The notes under the pieces: model-generated
Told to the model about the DNA's origin: nothing
The model's database searches: none
Seen by the model: the letters and a program-made list of their open reading frames with translations, nothing else
Shown here: positions 63,014 through 64,000 of the stretch, one piece after another
Layout of the letters: each line of letters opens with the position of its first letter
Numbering within the stretch: the first letter of the stretch is position 1
Program-made: the position numbers and the translations under genes
Origin: Tritrichomonas musculus
Taxonomy: Eukaryota; Parabasalia; Tritrichomonadida; Tritrichomonadidae
DNA: 64,000 bases
NCBI GenBank assembly: GCA_039105265.1
Contig: JAPFFF010000085.1
Span: 1 to 64,000, forward strand
Direction of reading: 5' to 3'

Positions 63014-63868
63014 TTTTAAAATTTTTAAAGCTTGACTGCTTTAAATTTTAATTGAAATTCTTGTCTTGTTTTTTTTTTTTGAATGAAAAGCGATATGGAT
63101 AAAGAAATTAGAAGGTTTTGTTATCAAAATGATTGAATTTTTTTTGGAAAATTTTTTTTCAATAGCAAGGGAAAGTATTCCAAAAAAAAATTGATCAATT
63201 TTAAATATTTTGATATTATATTGAAATATATTAGTTTATAAACATTTTGAGCATATTATATTTAATAATAAAGCCTAGTATATTTAGAAATTTGCCGAAA
63301 TAAAATGAAAAATTGAGAAGTTTTTTTTATCATTCAATTTTTGTTTCCACAAAATTTAGTGTAAAACAGATGTACAACAACTCAAATATGTAGATATAAT
63401 TCAATATCTAGAAATATTATTCTATTTTCAATTTTATATTATTTATTGATATTTTGAATAATTACTATTCCAGTATAAATACCTCATATTATATATCCAT
63501 TTTAATTAATACTTGCTTGATTGTTTATATGCGAATGCTCATAGTAAGACCGATTTTAGACTAATAAAAAACAATTCCGTTTATATGCTTTTTTTTGCAA
63601 AAGGGCAAAAAAGTTCAAGTCTTTTTTTTCTATGGTACGATACAAAGTCAATATTCACCTTAACCGCCACAGCAATTACAATTACGGGCGATTATGATTT
63701 CTCATATATTTTTATCGATAAATTTGAGAACATCCTTCTTAATTTTTATTCAAATTTGATATAAATTCCCAAATTTCCTTTGAAAATTATTCTGAAGTAC
63801 GATACAAGGTCAATTTTGACCTTAAATGTTCCGGATTAAAATTCACTATTATACTTTATAACTTGTTA
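63014..63868. other. AT-rich spacer with a possible decayed remnant
   Basis: A frame without ATG at 63513-63764 contains FLWYDTKSIFTLTATAITIT. A related string (KYDTRSILTLNVPD) appears about 150 bp later, so the region may hold a decayed duplicated coding piece. Not assignable. Confidence 0.35.
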
Positions 63869-64000
63869 ATGCGTCCACAAAATTTTATCAATTTTTATAA
63901 AGAAATTCTTGTTACACCACAACATATGACTAATGATGATTTTGAACGTTTTACAATTCATGAATCAAACCAAAAATCTACTTTTTTTTATATTACTGCC
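63869..64000 (+). CDS. Possible start of a gene running off the window
   Basis: The ATG at 63869 opens MRPQNFINFYKEILVTPQHM then TNDDFERFTIHESNQKST, open to the window edge (44 codons). A TCACT match to the initiator consensus lies about 22 nt upstream. Partial; family unknown. Confidence 0.35.
   Translation, partial: MRPQNFINFYKEILVTPQHMTNDDFERFTIHESNQKSTFFYITA

Overview
The window looks like part of a parabasalid (trichomonad) nuclear genome, most like a Tritrichomonas species. The evidence is combined: very AT-rich intergenic DNA with intron-free genes; TCAYW initiator-like boxes (TCATT/TCATA) 7-17 nt upstream of several ATGs; and a gene set typical of trichomonads, namely BspA-like leucine-rich repeat (LRR) proteins, BTB-like/coiled-coil/F5-8C proteins, a kinase with Sel1 repeats, a VIT-VWA protein, Stealth and Lag1/TLC proteins, and several DNA transposon families. 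The species call is inference. I found no tRNA, rRNA or CRISPR array and no trichomonad intron signature.

1-20.6 kb is a repeat and transposon region with one intact-looking reading frame. In order it holds: a 213-bp MITE flanked by TA; a 932-bp hAT-like element with an exact 8-bp target duplication; a decayed mariner; a decayed gene of unknown family; a 1.1-kb foldback element with 110-bp inverted ends; a 6.3-kb satellite array (7439-13753) of 122-bp dimers, each made of two 61-bp palindromic monomers; a decayed hAT transposase; a 3.76-kb pogo-like transposon (14705-18467) that looks whole, with long inverted ends and an uninterrupted D-D35-D transposase; a decayed Tc1/IS630-like transposase; and a MITE with a second MITE nested in it.

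21-37 kb is mostly host genes: a ceramide-synthase-like TLC protein, a decayed coiled-coil gene, a 2160-residue IQ-motif/beta-propeller-like/pseudokinase protein, a tandem calponin-homology actin-binding protein broken by one frameshift near its end, and a large GTPase-like gene broken by a frameshift at an A9 run. MITEs and a long palindrome lie between them.

38-62 kb is a cluster of trichomonad multigene families: four BTB-like/F5-8C genes (one 5'-truncated), three LRR genes or remnants plus a 3' scrap, a VIT-VWA gene, a Stealth glycosyl-phosphotransferase and a kinase-Sel1 gene. The cluster contains a segmental duplication of about 1.4 kb and several junctions where genes meet head to head without their normal 5' ends. 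Two neighbouring genes each carry one in-frame stop. The last 2 kb hold one small unknown gene and perhaps the start of another.

Reading the genes together, the cluster looks like a rapidly rearranging set of surface (LRR with membrane anchor) and intracellular adaptor-type proteins. The 1-20 kb block looks like a transposon graveyard containing one recent element and a recently homogenised satellite.
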